From Rhizophagus irregularis (taxonomy: Eukaryota > Glomeromycota > Glomeromycetes > Glomerales > Glomeraceae): DNA of 64,000 nt. The stretch's first letter is position 1. Each line of letters begins with the position of its first letter. The translations under genes and the position numbers were made by a program. The stretch spans positions 3,720,001-3,784,000 of the forward strand of contig NC_089434.1 in assembly GCF_026210795.1 (NCBI RefSeq), read 5' to 3'. Below are positions 25,126 to 36,500 of this stretch, piece after piece. The notes below the pieces were generated by a model, which was given only the letters and a program-made list of their open reading frames with translations, searched no databases and was not told the DNA's origin.

Positions 25126-25890
25126 ATGAAAGAAACAAAAAAAACTTTAAATCATCTAGAATTTTTAAAAATAAAGAATAATCCGCCATGTAAGTTAAAC
25201 ATGAATATTGATAATTTATTACGAGATAGATACAACAATAATTCGTATAACTTATATCAACGAAATGTATTGGCGCGGCTTAATAAAAAGGGTTGCGGTA
25301 GTAAATCAAAGAAAATGTGGAAAGAAGAGTCCGAAGAAATAAAGAAGTTCTTTAAAATTTTGGCGATTGAAGGAAATCGCAGATTCAAATTAAGAAACCC
25401 AAAATCGCCATCGACGCAACCGCCACCACAACCACCAAAAAAGAAATTACCGTTACTATTACCACGTCCACCATTGACCCAACCATATGTTTATTACCAA
25501 CCTCACTCATATGAATATTATCAACCACAACCATTATCTTCACCAGTCGAATACTGGAAAATGCACAAACTATCAGATGAGTCGCAGTATCAACCACAAC
25601 AACTACCGATACACTGCGTATCAGCAGTAACACCACTTCTATTTCAACCACAACTGCAACCACAACTGCATCCGCAATTGTCAACAATACCGCCGCAACC
25701 ATTGCCACAACAATATGTAAATTACCAACAGTTATTACACGAAGATAATCAGTCACTGGATGACTCCTGGTTCCCAGATGAATTTCATTTACCGATATCA
25801 CAACCACTTCCAGAGCTACTTCTAAATAATGAACACGAACAGCCACAGTCACCATTAGCATTTGATGTTTATTTTAACGATCTTGATTAA
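25126..25890 (+). CDS. Divergent HMG-box protein with P/Q-rich tail
   Basis: An intronless 254-residue frame starts at the ATG at 25126, just after an A-rich leader. Residues about 38-92 resemble the second half of a fungal MATA_HMG-type box. YNLYQRNVLARL (41-52) sits where such boxes have F-I-L-Y-R-R-D. SKKMWKEESEEIKKFFKILA (61-80) matches the conserved helix with the K-x-W and E-E-V-K-x-F-F pattern, followed by a basic RRFKLR. HMG boxes bend DNA in the minor groove, and this class includes mating-type and related factors that are expanded in Rhizophagus. The first helix and wing are shortened or altered compared with a typical 70-residue box, so DNA binding may be weakened. Residues 95-250 are Pro, Gln, Leu and Tyr rich (PQPQL-type repeats), as in activation domains, and the tail is acidic (FNDLD). 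An overlapping minus-strand Val-rich frame is its shadow. Confidence 0.6.
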   Translation: MKETKKTLNHLEFLKIKNNPPCKLNMNIDNLLRDRYNNNSYNLYQRNVLARLNKKGCGSKSKKMWKEESEEIKKFFKILAIEGNRRFKLRNPKSPSTQPPPQPPKKKLPLLLPRPPLTQPYVYYQPHSYEYYQPQPLSSPVEYWKMHKLSDESQYQPQQLPIHCVSAVTPLLFQPQLQPQLHPQLSTIPPQPLPQQYVNYQQLLHEDNQSLDDSWFPDEFHLPISQPLPELLLNNEHEQPQSPLAFDVYFNDLD

Positions 25891-27056
25891 TACATCCGCA
25901 ATAAATATCTGGTAAAAATTATTTATTTATTATTGATTTAGTGGCAATTGTAATTATCTTAATATAATAATATGTTTTAATATATGATTAGATATATGAT
26001 CAGAAGGAATTAACCTCAACATACACTACAACGTCGTATTGTTGTATTCGTAATAATACCGTCACAACTCTATTTTTTATCGTCATTTTGTATTTCGTCA
26101 GTTTTTTCATCGTTTTTGTAATAATCATCATTTAAATCTTCACTTTCGTTATCTTCGTAAATTTTTTTATCATCTTTATTATCGGCTTTTCATTGTTCGG
26201 TGATACGCACCATTACAATACAGGAATATAAAAAAATTGGGATATGAGATATGACATAATTTTATAGTGACTAATTAACAATTCTATTTTCTGAAATTTT
26301 CTTACAAAAAAAAAAAAATTATATAAAGCCATGGGTGGGTACTAGTTGAAATCTTAAGCCATATAAGTTATAAGTTATAAAGTCATATAAGTAATATAAG
26401 TCACATAAGTCTTAAGTCTAACTCTAAATAAAAACTCCTTTTTTTATTTGTAATTTCATTTTTATATTTGAGATATTTTATATTTAAATTATTATTTATA
26501 ATTAATACCTGATATCGACTTTCATATTTTATTTTTACAGTTTTTTAGCACAGTATGTGCGTGATAGTTTGATGAATGGTAAAGCTATTTCTATTGGAAC
26601 AGTTAGTAGAGTAATAAAATATCTTTCTATTTTTAATAGGAAATTTTTAGTTCTATTCAGTCCATTCCTGAATGATTTTTTTTTAACTTAAATTAGCAAA
26701 TCATGATTTTTTTACATTATAATCTGCTTTAAGTTCAATTTTGACTAGGATCATATTCTTATTGATGTGAGTTCATATAAGCATGTAACGTTTGGTAACA
26801 TGCATTGATTTATTGCGCTTTTCAAAATTGTGCTACCCTCTTATAGATCATCTGATAAAAAATTTTTAGATTACAGGACAAAAATCGGACAATGTTGTCC
26901 TGTAATCGTCCCGTAATCGTCCTCACTCAGAAATCACAACGTACACAGAATTCTGAAAACTGCGATAAATAATTTTGCAATTTTTATTTTATTTATAAAT
27001 TTATATATATATATATATATTATATTATGTGAAGACTTTAAATTTTACGTTAAAAA
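25891..27056. other. Intergenic downstream of the HMG-box gene
   Basis: Mostly noncoding. On the minus strand, 26080-26192 reads as an acidic, Asp/Asn/Lys-rich tail of about 38 codons (NESEDLNDDYYKNDEKTDE), but a stop lies just upstream and no partner exon was found. Around 26340-26410 the string ATAAGT is repeated many times. Confidence 0.35.
26870..26906. repeat. Hairpin with 12 bp perfect stem
   Basis: ATTACAGGACAA and its reverse complement TTGTCCTGTAAT are separated by 13 bases. The motif GTAATCGTCC follows twice immediately downstream. It may be the tip of a small inverted-repeat element. Confidence 0.6.
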
Positions 27057-27336
27057 ATGGTACTAAGTACTGTTGGTACGAATTGAATTGTACCTGTGAC
27101 GATCTTATAACTGTACCCACATCTGCATCGTACCTGTACCAATTAAATATATAATCTTTTTTTCCTGGTGATGCTACAGACTACCAAGATATACGTAGAT
27201 TAAAATTGATTGAAATAAGAACAATTGAACTGAGAATAAAACAAGACAAAAAAATTATACATTTTATTTATTTTTTATTTATTTATTTATTTTTTTTTTA
27301 CAATATATATTAACAAATAAACAAAAAAATTTTTTA

Positions 27337-27459
27337 GGTAATTATAATCAACCAGAGATCGGAGCGCCACCTATAAGACCAAGATTTACTGTCAAATCAG
27401 AAAATTTTATTATTGTCTGCAAAAATGATCTTAATCCAATACGGTTTAGAAGAGAATAA
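27337..27459 (+). pseudogene. Exon-like coding remnant, unknown
   Basis: After a T-rich stretch ending TTTTTTAG, a 40-codon frame reads PEIGAPPIRPRFTVKSENF and then IIVCKNDLNPIRFRRE before a stop. Composition is more protein-like than the surroundings. Another hydrophobic reading (IFTIFADILKGAIEIVRLMY) follows near 27520-27580 after stops. No family is recognised. Confidence 0.2.
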
Positions 27460-27479
27460 TTACCAGCCACAATAAATAT

Positions 27480-28069
27480 TTTCTTTTAAGACCATGGCAC
27501 AGTGGCACACTATACATATTCGGCTAATATATTTACCATATTTGCAGACATTTTGAAAGGTGCCATTGAAATTGTCAGATTAATGTACAAAATTTTATTC
27601 TCTCGAAAATACAGTAGGTTTAAATGATCAAGAAAAAAACCTTTCCGTAATTTATTTCTATTTGATGTATTTCATGCGAGTCGGCGAAAATAACAATACA
27701 AGAGAATTTAGAGTACTTGGTAATTTTCCGTGCTCGTTTTTGATACTTTAAAAGTGCACTTTTATTTGCTAAATGGATTACAAAGAGTGATATTATGTTT
27801 AGTAAATCAAATATTACTTTACTCGTTTTTGATATAGTTCTAGGGTAAGAGATTAATTTTATTATTTGATTAAATTGTTTTTGGGTAATTTTATAGCTCA
27901 AAATTATTCACTTTTTTTAAATATATTTACACAGGTGAACTTGACTTAGAAAAACATCTAGGCGAAATTAATTTTTTTTTTGTGAAGTTAAATTACTCGA
28001 TATTCAGAGGTAAATAGTCTTTTTTTTATTTGTATCCTTTTTTAATAAATAGGAGTTAGTAACTAAATT
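27480..28069. other. Noncoding or unresolved
   Basis: No supportable gene. A 93-codon minus-strand frame at 27620-27901 has no recognised domain and overlaps the plus-strand exon-like readings. Confidence 0.35.
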
Positions 28070-28990
28070 TCATCTTTTTCAGGTTTTGACCGATCTTTGG
28101 ACAATAAGCTTATGCAAGATTTCGAAGGTATTACTACTTCGAAATTTTTTTTAACATGAAATGTTCGCTTCATTCTTTTTTTAGGTTTCAGACGTTGGAT
28201 TTAATGAGGATAAAACTTTACTAAGGAAGCCGAAAATAGGTACTTGATTCCTATTTCGAAGATAAACTTTCGAAATTCTATCTGAGACGCAGGACGCTAC
28301 TTCAACATTTCGAAGGTATTGTATGATTTGGATCTTCGAAGTTAATAATTTTGTTATTTTATTACAACGAAACGTTAGCTAACAACTTTGTTTTGTTTTT
28401 TTGTAAAATATAAGTCCTGAACTCTGGTACAATCTTGTTTTTTTTTCTCTAACTTTTTTAATTAATGCTTATTAACGCTTCGTTGATTTTTTTTTTAGGT
28501 TTTAAGATTTCGAAATCTTGAACGAACATGATTGGTAAATTCGTCGACTTCGACATATTTTTTTACAGATATTTGCTTTTTTATTTTTAAGAAAGTGGTT
28601 TATTAAAATTTATTTCATTTGTCTCTTTAGGACTTACAAATAAATCAAAATTGGATGGAATATATGGAATTTCGAAGGTATTTACTTTCAAAAAGTCAAA
28701 AAGAAAAATTTTTTATAACAAAATGTAATGAATTTCAATTTTCTCTTTTTGTAGGTCTGTATACGGCTTCTTAGACGCGTTTTGAGCGTAATTTTGAATA
28801 TAAGCACTTCAAATCTTTTTTAATTTTTAGTTCTTTTGTTAAAAACGAAACACGAGTTGACATTTCGTATTTTCTCTGCTTTTCTTACGATAGGTCAGCT
28901 TCCTGGACTTGGACGCCATTTTTGAGTTTGAAGATATATTTTTTTCTTTGAAATTAGGTATGGCTTCGAAAATATTATACCGTATCTTCT
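28070..28990 (+). repeat. Ladder of short exon-like modules with repeated splice-like borders
   Basis: Short segments of 30-60 bases are preceded by pyrimidine-rich TTTTTTAG-type acceptors and end with TTTCGAAG followed by GTATT, a donor-like border. TTTCGAAGGTATT occurs near 28120, 28308 and 28670, with variants elsewhere. Segment starts are near 28083, 28184, 28499, 28631, 28755 and 28894. The segments share words such as GACGTTGGATT, GACGCAGGACGC and CTGGACTTGGACGC. This could be one gene of tiny exons, a decayed array of duplicated exons, or a repeat that merely mimics splice sites. No continuous long reading was established. Confidence 0.4.
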
Positions 28991-29053
28991 TCTTATTGTT
29001 TAGCTTTTTTAACGAAATAATACTAATTTTTCAGTTTCTTTTTGTAAACAAGA

Positions 29054-29165
29054 CCCTATAAAAAATTTTTATCCGAATATTTCCATTATTTCTCCGTGTC
29101 TTCCGTAAAAATTCCGTGAAAACGATACATTCACGGAAAAAACATGGTAAGATAAAACACGGATC
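29054..29165. mobile_element. Partial MITE of the CCCTATAAAAAA family
   Basis: It starts CCCTATAAAAAATTTTTATCCG-like at 29054, contains the TTCACGGAAAA and ACACGGATCG blocks also seen in the fuller copy at 49293-49468, and then loses similarity. No right terminal repeat is clear. Confidence 0.45.
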
Positions 29166-29359
29166 GCATTTTTAATCTAAAATAATCAGCCTGAAGATTC
29201 TATTTTTAATAGAACTGGATATACAATACATATTACATTAACAAAATACGTGTATAGACAAAATCTAAATAACACATACTTAGATTTATTAGTTGAGATA
29301 AAATATCTGATTTTCACATGAATCATATCATTGGTTCGTGTGAAAATGTGGCATAGTAC

Positions 29360-30103
29360 TGTTACGGGTATAAATGATCAACCGTTAGGCTGATCATTTT
29401 GATTCTAGTGCATAACTTGTTTATCTCCTGCCATTTACACAAATATAATATACATATACTCACTGCCCAGGTTCTGCATAATTGTGTAAATGGGACCAAT
29501 AAGTTGCACACCCGATTATGTCTAACGTTCAACCGATTCATAACTAGATTACATCTATGTAAATTTCTTTAGGCTTATTTGTCCTTAGCTGTGTCTTGGT
29601 TGTCATCTATGCTAGCACTGCCCAAGGATCTTCCCGGATATGTTGATTGAATAATTCATTCATAGTCACAGGTGCAGTAAAATTTACGACAAGCCGGCAC
29701 GGTCGCAGTTATAGATTGGCTTTTGAAGGCTTTTTGGGGCTAATTATGGGATGTCTCAGTATCTCGCTTCCGCCTGTAAAGTTCCATTTAAAATCTTTAT
29801 ATGAATCCACTTACTATGATTTCATTGGATCTCATCTTAATGATACAGCATGTCAGTAAGCCTCTTTTTCAAAAAACAAGTTTTTTATCATTAATTTACG
29901 TACTGCCAAGGTCTATATAACGGACCCCAATTCATTGAATTCTCTTTAAGCTCTTCATTCGTGAGTTTCCTCTGGTAAGAAATAGTTGTTTGGTGATTGC
30001 AATTAATTATTCCAATCATTTTGATACATATTTTTTTTTTATTTTTACAGCGAGTCGGAGTATTATAGAATGAATAATAAGTTACCAAAAGGAAGGTAGT
30101 AAC
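29360..30103 (+). mobile_element. Probable solo LTR or LTR fragment
   Basis: The stretch is less AT-rich than its flanks and starts TGTTACGGG, a common start of fungal Ty3/gypsy-type LTRs. It has a TATA-like CTATATAAC at about 29920, roughly where a U3/R promoter would lie, and T-rich sequence ending TTTTTACA near 30050. The terminal string GTAAC at about 30099 could pair with the initial TGTTAC. AGTAC precedes the start (29355-29359) and also occurs at 30122-30126, which would suit a 5 bp target duplication if the right end lies there. The right boundary is therefore uncertain. No polymerase or gag frame is present. A 70-codon frame inside is not regarded as a gene. Confidence 0.4.
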
Positions 30104-30125
30104 CTGATTGATAACTTATCGAGTA

Positions 30126-30293
30126 CTAAAATCAACCAAACACCATTAGAATCCATTCGACAACCAAGTGCTTAGAATCAAACCAAACACTAATTTAACC
30201 TATTCAACAATCGGAATTCTTAGAATCAACCAAACGCTAATCAAATCCATTCAAACAATCTAGTGCTTAGAAATTAGAATCAGCCATATGTGT
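30126..30293. repeat. Degenerate tandem repeat, ~55 bp, three copies
   Basis: The blocks AGAATCAACCAAAC, CTAAT, ATCCATTC and AGTGCTTAGAAT recur three times with changes. It follows the probable LTR directly. Confidence 0.6.
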
Positions 30294-32589
30294 AAGTGAC
30301 TATTTTCTCATTTATCACTTTACAATGTAATTATAAACATTAACAAACTTTCTTTCCCTTTTAATTTACAAAAAAGATTTCAAAATTCATTAATATCGAG
30401 GGTGAAGATACTTAATTGACCTTAATCCAAAGCTGAATCCGATTTAAAGAACTGAATTTTTTTTTAACAACTAATGATAAACTAATATTAATAGATAATG
30501 CTAGGAAATAATTGTGAAACCAAACTTAGTATTAATAGATAATGCCAGAGAATGAAAACCGCGTTTTTTTTTAACTTAATATTTTAAATTAAATTTTATG
30601 TGAATGAATAAACCAAATATTCAACATCTAACGGGTGTCATAAATAATCACCTGTGAAACCCTTGTTTTTTGAATTTATGGTTTATTTCATTCAAAAAAA
30701 TTAAGTTTTTTCCTTTAAATTTACCCACTATTTGTACTTTTTATTTATTTAATCAAGTTTTTATTTTTATTTATTTTATTTTTTATTTCTATAATATAAA
30801 GACGAGAATAGAGAATAGAACTAAATTTTTTATTTATCTTTTTAATCAAATAAATTTTGTTAATTGTAATCAACGTGATAACATTGTAATTCTCATTAAT
30901 TTAACAAGCGTTTTATGTATATATATAAAAAAAAAAGCAATAAACTTGTCTATTAAAAATATTAATTGAAATATTAAGTTTAATTTAAAAATTATGGATA
31001 ATTAAATTTATTTTAATGGTAAAATTACGTCTCAAGTGTCAGAAGAAAGCGATACAAATATTACAGCTTTGAGTAATTTATATTAATTTCTACTTAATAT
31101 TTTTTCATTATTAATCGTCGTCGACAATTATTTCGGTTTGTTTTTGCGCACGCATCCTACTTGCGATGTATTTTTTTTTGGTCTGACCTACTTATAATTT
31201 TTTTTCTGACTTTTTTGTTGCCTTCTCTCCAATTAATATATTGATTTCTTTCGCATTAATCGCATTTATTTTGCTCTAAAAAATAAAAGTTTTTCTTCTG
31301 AGAAGGGGGGATACAGGATGTTTAGTTAATAAATTAAATCCGGAATCATTTTATTTCGTCAGTATTCTAAAAAAAAAAAAAATTCGAAAAAATTTTTCGA
31401 GTGACACAAATTGTAGCACATCATCATTGCATGTCAGAAATACCAATAATAATTTCTTTACATTTTAATTCTTTATATTATTCCATATAATAAATAATTA
31501 TAAATCAAAGTATAAAGCATCGTGTTCCACGAATTGATCTTACTTTGTCTAAAATATAATTCATATCTAAATAATGCCCAGTCATTCATGTGAATGAAAA
31601 TAATGTTAATATTAGTGATATTAACAAAAAACCTATTATATCTACTATATATCTATTTTGTGGACATTTATTATTACTATCTTTTGCCTATTGATATTGA
31701 TATTGACACTAATCCGATAGATAATTCTCAAATATTGAATAGTGAATTTAATTGACCAAAAAAATATTAATTATCATTAAATATGAGTGTGATTGTATGA
31801 ACAAAATCTTGTGGTTTATATCTCTTTCTCTTGTTGAAGATAATCAAAATGATTATTTTAATATATAATGTTTATAATATCAAAAATTCCTATCGCTATC
31901 ATGTGCGGTACACTATGACATTAGTATCCAAAATAATCCAATGCAATGTTCTTAATTTTCATATCCACCGAATTTAGCAAACCTATCTTGTTATATATAT
32001 ATATATATACACGTTTCTTCTGATAAAGCCTAATTGATTTTTATTTCGTAATATAAATCCTAATCTTTCACAATAAATTAAATAATTTACTTAATTGCTG
32101 AAATCAAAGTGAAGAAAAAATTGCTTATTAACGCTTATATAATTTGATAGAATATCATGTGATTAATCGCATCTTGAAAAAAAAGTGAATTTTAGTTAAC
32201 TTGATCTAACTACCTTAAGTATTAACCAAAACCATTTATTACACATAAAATGATATAATTAAATGAATTTCACTAAGAATTTGTAACAATTATCATTGAG
32301 CAAAGATACATTGAAAGGAATATTTGCAGTTGCAAATATACTTACTGTATTACAGGTTATGTCATCAAATAAGCATAACAAAAAAAAAATTTTAATTCTT
32401 TATTAATATAAATTATTCTTAAAATATAAAATCCAATAAATCTATATTATGTAAATAAAATACTAAGATAAAAATTTATAAAATATAATAGATAAATGAA
32501 TGAAAAATAGAAGTAAACTAACTTCAATACATGAATTATTATTATTAATATTTAAACTATCTGACATCAACTTTCACATAAAAGAAACT
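30294..32589. other. Intergenic, no gene seen
   Basis: Extremely AT-rich. Contains a duplicated word (TATTAATAGATAATGC near 30484 and 30531) and a (TA)n tract near 31994-32010. No supportable gene was found. Confidence 0.45.
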
Positions 32590-34497
32590 TCATTCAATAT
32601 TATGTTCATCATCTTGATAAATGTCATTTAGTTCTATAAAATATAACAAATTAGATATAGAATATTAATAAAATTATTTGACAAATAATAATAACTTACC
32701 TAATTCACTTAATTGAACATCTAAGCATTCTGAAACTGTATATTATGTATTTATAGTATTTAAATGTTAATAAATTTAAATAAATAATTATAATAATAAA
32801 GGGAATACTTACTTAGATTTTCTGATGTTGATTGAGCAGTATAACTAGTGTCTATTAAAAATAAAAATAACATTAATGATATAAAATGGATTATATAATA
32901 AAATAAAATAAAATAAAATTTAATTACCTGAACTAAATTGAAAAGATGGTAAATCTGAAGAATTTACTGGTTTTGGAAGATTTTTGAAATTTAAAAGTCT
33001 ACTAGTATAAATTGCTTGTGGATGTGTTTGGAAGCTTTTGTATTTATCTTCATTTGACCTGTTTTTGAATTTTTCTTCTCTAGTTTTATCACATCCTTCT
33101 AATTGAAGATAAATTTCAGTTTCACTATTATCTTTTTCCTCATTCCATTTTGTTAATATCTGATACAATTCCTTAATGGTTGGTCTATTTTTTATTTCAG
33201 CATCCCAACATTTTATTATCAAATCTGCAAGTAACTTTGGTATGTCTTTAGAAATTGTTGGTCTAATTCCTTTACATATTTTAATAGCTAAAAATTCATT
33301 ATGAGGAATATCATTAAAAGGAATTTCTTCAGAAAGAAATTCATTCATTATTATTCCAAATGAGTAAATATCTGCTGCTTTTGTATATTGTTGTCCACGT
33401 AAAACTTCTGGTGCCATATATGGTAATACTCCATAAATTCCTTCTTCTTTAACTGTTTGCTTTATATTTGCTGGTTGACACATTCCTAAATCACTTATAA
33501 ATGGACAATGATTATCAAGTAATATATTACCTGAATGAAAATCTTTGTGAACTTTTTCAGCATTATGAATATCTAAAAGTCCTCTTGCAATTTGTTGTAA
33601 TTTATCAATTTTTGATTTATAATTGATATAATGTTTAGATTTATTTAAATAATTTCTCAAATTTCCACCATTACAATAAAATAAAACTATCATATACTCT
33701 TTATTATTTGGATTTTGAGTGATTCCATAACATTGAACAATATCATAAAAATGAATCTGAAGATAAGATTTAATCTAATTATCATCAAAAAGGAAAAATT
33801 TTATTAATAAATAAATGCAAATAACAAACTTTATATATAAGACAAAATAAGTTTAAATTACCTCATCTAAAAAATCTGAACATATATCAGAAAAATTATT
33901 CAAACTTTTCAATACATATTTATCATGTGGACTTCTATACCATTTTTGATTTTTAATATCCCAATATTCAATATCTCCTTCAGGCCATTCAGCTGTATAA
34001 ATCTTACCAAAACCACCTTTTGCAATATAATTGATATTTTGAAATTTTCCAAAAGGTATCCATTCAAGATATTTTTTATGATGTACAGCATTAAGTTGTG
34101 ATTGCTGTATAAATTCATCAATATCTTTATTTCCACTAGTCCAATTTTTAAAGTTATCTTTAAATCTTTTAGCATTACAAGGTTGACACCATTTCCATCC
34201 TGTGCCAGGTTCTTTACATTCTCCACATATTCCATACGCTTGTATTCTTTTTTCCACATCCTCTATATAAACTACTCTTTCATCTACATTTTCTGATTCA
34301 ATAGTTGAATCAATAGTAGGAATTGTAACATGGACCTTTTAATAGACAAAAAATCATTAATATTTTTAACTACAAAAATTCAATAAAATAATTATAATTA
34401 TTAAAAATATTAAATTGCTTACCTGATATTTATCTCCATCAGTATCCTCCCATAAATTTTTTGGGGTTTCATCCATATTAATTGAGCTGTGGATCAT
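32590..34497 (-). CDS. Six-exon protein kinase with paired-cysteine N-terminus
   Basis: Exons on the minus strand: 34497-34423, 34335-33862, 33756-32928, 32851-32813, 32729-32700 and 32633-32590. The joined frame is 1491 bases, giving 496 residues and a TGA stop, with GT-AG at all five introns. N-terminal cysteines at 62, 65, 75 and 78 (CGEC...CQPC) could bind a metal. The kinase domain begins near residue 125, with glycine loop GGFGK (132-136), ATP-anchoring Lys in YVLK (168), catalytic loop HKDFHSGN (253-260), metal-binding DLG (272-274) and APE (298-300). HKD replaces the usual HRD and DLG replaces DFG. Both changes keep the key Asp, so activity is plausible. The overall form is tyrosine-kinase-like, of the type greatly expanded in Rhizophagus. 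The tail, built from three tiny exons of 39, 30 and 44 bases, is acidic (ELNDIYQDDEHNIE). An in-frame ATG at codon 8 is an alternative start. A hAT-type MITE lies 255 bases upstream. Confidence 0.9.
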
Positions 34498-34743
34498 AAT
34501 TTTAATTTTAGTTATATAAATAAATAAATAACTACGTTGTTCAAAGTAAATTTCAGAATTATTATAGGTAAAAGAAAAAAATTATGAACGAAGTTACGCA
34601 CATTTGTATTACTTATTTGTATTGCTATTCGTAGTACAATGATCTTACCACACTATTATATACAAAAATTACTATTGTTGTAACAAAGAAAATTCGTGAT
34701 CATCATAAAAAATAAATCTAACCCGAAATGGTTAAATGAAAAA

Positions 34744-34973
34744 TGCGAAGTTAGTGTTTCGATCCGGATAAAACCTCAAATATTTTAACGTGGGATTATA
34801 ATTAAAAAAGGTTACAAATTTCGGCTTTGAGTGGACTATAATTTCGGCCAGAATTAAAATAATATTAATCCATAAATTTTTATTAATTTTGGTGGTCCCA
34901 GCCTAAATTAACCGAGCCGGTATCCGGATAAAAACCGGATAAAACCGCTACGGATCGAAACTCTATGCGAAGT
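34744..34973. mobile_element. 214 bp hAT-type MITE with perfect 8 bp target duplication
   Basis: The element at 34752-34965 starts TAGTGTTTCGATCCG and ends with the reverse complement of TAGAGTTTCGATCCG. TGCGAAGT flanks it on both sides (34744-34751 and 34966-34973). TAGNG ends with 8 bp duplications are the known signature of hAT transposons. The inside holds CCGGATAAAACC-type repeats near each end and a TTTCGGCCAGAATTA block. It has no coding capacity. It lies just upstream of the kinase start, where it could affect promoter activity. Confidence 0.85.
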
Positions 34974-35091
34974 AAAAATATTTCGGTAATATAATTTTTT
35001 TCTTGTATTTTCAAAAATAATAAACCCATAATAGAAAAATCATTGCCAAATTATATATCAAAAATAAATTAGTTTGAAATAAAAATTTTAA

Positions 35092-35692
35092 TTAATTGCC
35101 GATTCGCCACTCAGCGATACAAAATGATCGGCAATCTATAATTAATCTCGTCGGACATTTTTATATTAAATACTATTGCTTCGGAATGGTGTTTGCACAA
35201 GTTTGAAAACGTTTTGTTGTAATATAAATGCCCTAAAAATACATTTAAAAAAGGTGTTACATTACTTAGGTATAGGTTTTATAAAACTGGTAAAACTAAA
35301 ACATTGCCAAAAAAAAAAAAAAAATTTTTTTTATTTTCTTTTTTTTAAACATTATTTTGTTAATCTAAGCAAGAATATACCGTATATTATATAATAGTAC
35401 ATAAAAACCTTGTTAAATTTGCAAAATTCGTGAATAATTGGTGTAAAGTTACCTAAAATATGAGCTGGAATGGTGACTTCCTCCAAAGTAAACTCTTTAA
35501 ATTTTATAACAAACGAAAAAAAATTTTTTTATCACGTTTGGCATTATTGATTGGTAAAGTATGGTTACGTTAAGCATGACTTATGTAGGACAAAATTGGA
35601 GTTGAAATGTGCCGATCAACGTCATTCATATAAGAACTTGCGACGGATCTACTAATCAATTTTGTATCGTTGAGTGGCGGATTGGCAATTAA
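35092..35692. mobile_element. 593 bp inverted-repeat element flanked by TTAA
   Basis: The left end TTGCCGATTCGCCACTCA (35096 onward) pairs with the right end, whose reverse complement is TTGCCAATCCGCCACTCA. The match continues through CGATACAAAAT, giving about 30 bp of terminal inverted repeat. TTAA lies on both sides (35092-35095 and 35689-35692). TTAA target sites are typical of piggyBac-type insertion, but in AT-rich DNA a TTAA can occur by chance and the ends are not the usual CCC. No transposase is encoded. The 72-codon frame inside is not credible as a gene. Confidence 0.65.
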
Positions 35693-36500
35693 TATATATT
35701 TTTAATTAACGAAAATTAAGGTGGATACAGATTATAGTTCGCACATAAACTTTTTTTTGTATTTACGCTAGGAAGATAAATAAATAATATTATATGATTG
35801 GTTAAAATGAACCTTGTCTAGTAAATATGGTAAATGAAAGAAATATAAGGTATTTCATATTATCCGTATGGAAACATTATAGGATCGAAAATTTATTGTA
35901 TATACGTAAATAAATAATAATCTTGAAAAGTTTATTATGCAATTTTAAATTGAGTAAATTTTAAAACAAAAAGAAAATTTATTTATCTTTTATCTTAAAC
36001 GATATTCATTTAATTATGTATTAAGAGATACAGATATTTTTTGAATTGAGACCATATTTTCCTTATTACCTTTGCACTAATTATCTTACTAATCTTTGAT
36101 GAGGCGTAAAAAAATTAAGAATGAATAAAGTGTAAAAATTATGGTCAGATAGTAAATAGCTTTTGTATTAACAAATCCATTTCTATGATAAAAATATTAA
36201 TGAGTGTTTTTAAATACATATTTTGAATATTGTATTTTATAGAGAATTTTCAAAATTAATGCAAAAAATGTCAAATATTTCACGCAAAATGAAATAATTA
36301 GAAAGACCAGGATTCAAGAACATATGAAGTAATGCTTGTTTCTGCAAGTTTACACAAAGGAATTAAGATTACGGAGGCGACCTTTCAGATTAAATTTTAA
36401 TAGTAGTTTAATATATATTGTTTAGATAAATGGTATATTTTTGTTTGTAAATTTCGTGTAGCAATAAAGTTTAATAGAATTTTAACAAGGAAGTTTTTTT
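35693..36500. other. Intergenic, no gene seen
   Basis: AT-rich DNA without coding signals. Confidence 0.4.

Noticed and set aside
25385-25861. 158-codon minus-strand Val-rich frame
   Set aside because: It is the antisense shadow of the P/Q-rich tail of the HMG-box gene. CAA/CCA codons read backwards give Val and Gly.
27057-27150. Inverted GGTAC words as a possible MITE
   Set aside because: The repeats are short and imperfect and no flanking duplication is present.
29647-29859. 70-codon plus-strand frame with a hydrophobic segment
   Set aside because: It falls inside the probable LTR, where a gene is not expected, and has no recognisable domain.
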